Below are positions 63,512 to 64,000 of a stretch of DNA of 64,000 nt, piece after piece; position 1 is the stretch's first letter; the number at the start of each line of letters is the position of its first letter. Location of the stretch: assembly GCA_028872915.1 (NCBI GenBank), contig JAGWNY010000001.1, positions 62,001-126,000 on the forward strand. Reading direction: 5' to 3'. The notes beneath the pieces are model-generated. The model saw nothing but the letters and a program-made list of their open reading frames with translations, did no database searches and was not told the DNA's origin. A program made the translations under genes and the position numbers. This DNA is from Verrucomicrobiota bacterium. GTDB lineage: Bacteria > Verrucomicrobiota > Verrucomicrobiia > Limisphaerales > UBA11358.

Positions 63512-64000
63512 ATGCGCATCGTTCCGGTCCATCTGGGCAGCCGCAGTTATTCCATCAAAATCGCGCCGGGCCTTTTAAGAAGGCTCGGCCCGGAATGCGC
63601 GGTGCTCAAATTCGGGCGCCGTTGCGCCGTCATCACGGACACAAACGTCGCCAGGGTCCATGGAGCGATTGCCCGCCGATCATTGATTCGCGCCGGATTC
63701 GAGCCGGTGCTGACAGCCGTTCGGGCCGGGGAAAAAGCCAAAGACCTCAAGACGGCCCAGGATTGTTACGACCGCTTGGCGGCCCACCGGCTGGAGCGCG
63801 GTTCCTTTATTGTCGCGCTTGGCGGCGGCGTGGCGGGGGATTTGGCGGGATTCGTGGCGGCGACGTATTTGCGCGGGATTCCGTTCGTGCAGGTTCCGAC
63901 AACGCTTTTGGCGCAGGTGGACAGTTCGGTGGGCGGCAAGACGGGCGTGAATTTGCGGGCCGGCAAGAACCTGGTGGGCGCTTTTTACCAGCCACGGCTT
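63512..64000 (+). CDS. aroB: 3-dehydroquinate synthase, N-terminal part (3' end outside window)
   Basis: The frame from ATG 63512 stays open to the window edge (163 codons). The N-terminal domain shows the NAD-binding region: VITDTNVARVH near residue 42, then ALGGGVAGDLAGFVAATYLRG and VPTTLLAQVDSSVGGKTGVN, followed by GKNLVGAFYQP, all typical AroB sequences. AroB turns DAHP into 3-dehydroquinate in the shikimate pathway. Downstream zinc-binding residues lie beyond the window. It is divergent from the thioesterase gene, with a long inverted repeat in between. Confidence 0.93.
   Translation, partial: MRIVPVHLGSRSYSIKIAPGLLRRLGPECAVLKFGRRCAVITDTNVARVHGAIARRSLIRAGFEPVLTAVRAGEKAKDLKTAQDCYDRLAAHRLERGSFIVALGGGVAGDLAGFVAATYLRGIPFVQVPTTLLAQVDSSVGGKTGVNLRAGKNLVGAFYQPRL

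Overview
The window is GC-rich (about 60% by eye, not computed), gene-dense bacterial chromosome. The gene mix suggests a Gram-negative member of the PVC group, most likely Verrucomicrobiota close to the Pedosphaera/Limisphaera lineage. The evidence for this is a fused SecDF, a GspD/GspE secretion operon with PilM/N/O-like partners, a DUF3106 protein, outer-membrane barrels, Lgt, GmhA, an RHS protein with chitobiase-like N-terminal domains, and a thioesterase of the NHVYHSRYLD type. The lineage is an inference; no rRNA gene is present. I found no tRNA, rRNA, CRISPR array, intact insertion sequence or prophage.

Layout. 1-3.5 kb: a truncated unknown protein, a GT-C glycosyltransferase and a SCO1/thioredoxin double-domain protein. 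3.6-7.3 kb: fused trehalose-6-phosphate synthase/phosphatase followed by a MscS channel, an osmotic-stress pair. 7.3-9.2 kb: a CbbX-like AAA+ ATPase. 9.3-10.7 kb: a DnaQ-like exonuclease whose 3' end is duplicated on the far side of a VapBC-type toxin-antitoxin pair. 10.7-12.8 kb: a nucleoside phosphorylase, a small EamA transporter and an HpnK-like deacetylase, resembling hopanoid accessory genes. 12.8-17.6 kb: rpsT and a eukaryote-like bifunctional glycogen debranching enzyme. 17.9-25.8 kb: redox, AIM24, gmhA, FmdB, hisD, NagD-like, HTH-MBL, MFS and AI-2E transporter genes. 26-31 kb: rpsA with a shared terminator, then folA, hemN and hemE on the other strand. 31-36 kb: a membrane protein/DUF3106 pair, lgt-miaA, then moeB-rhodanese and an IscU-like scaffold. 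36-42 kb: a secretion/pilus operon (gspE, gspL-like, gspM-like, gspD). 42-48 kb: purU, an unknown gene, a lone CBM48, outer-membrane barrels and an SDR-epimerase-FadL operon. 48-54.7 kb: a 1873-residue RHS protein with an AT-richer neighbour downstream and a divergent RHH regulator. 55-62 kb: galM, recJ-terC and yajC-secDF. 61.9-62.8 kb: a repeat-rich stretch with a transposase remnant. 62.8-64 kb: a thioesterase and the start of aroB.

Most genes are core metabolism (carbon storage, heme, folate, histidine, shikimate) and envelope biogenesis. The parts that look acquired or plastic are the toxin-antitoxin insertion, the RHS tail with its neighbour, and the 61.9-63.5 kb stretch.
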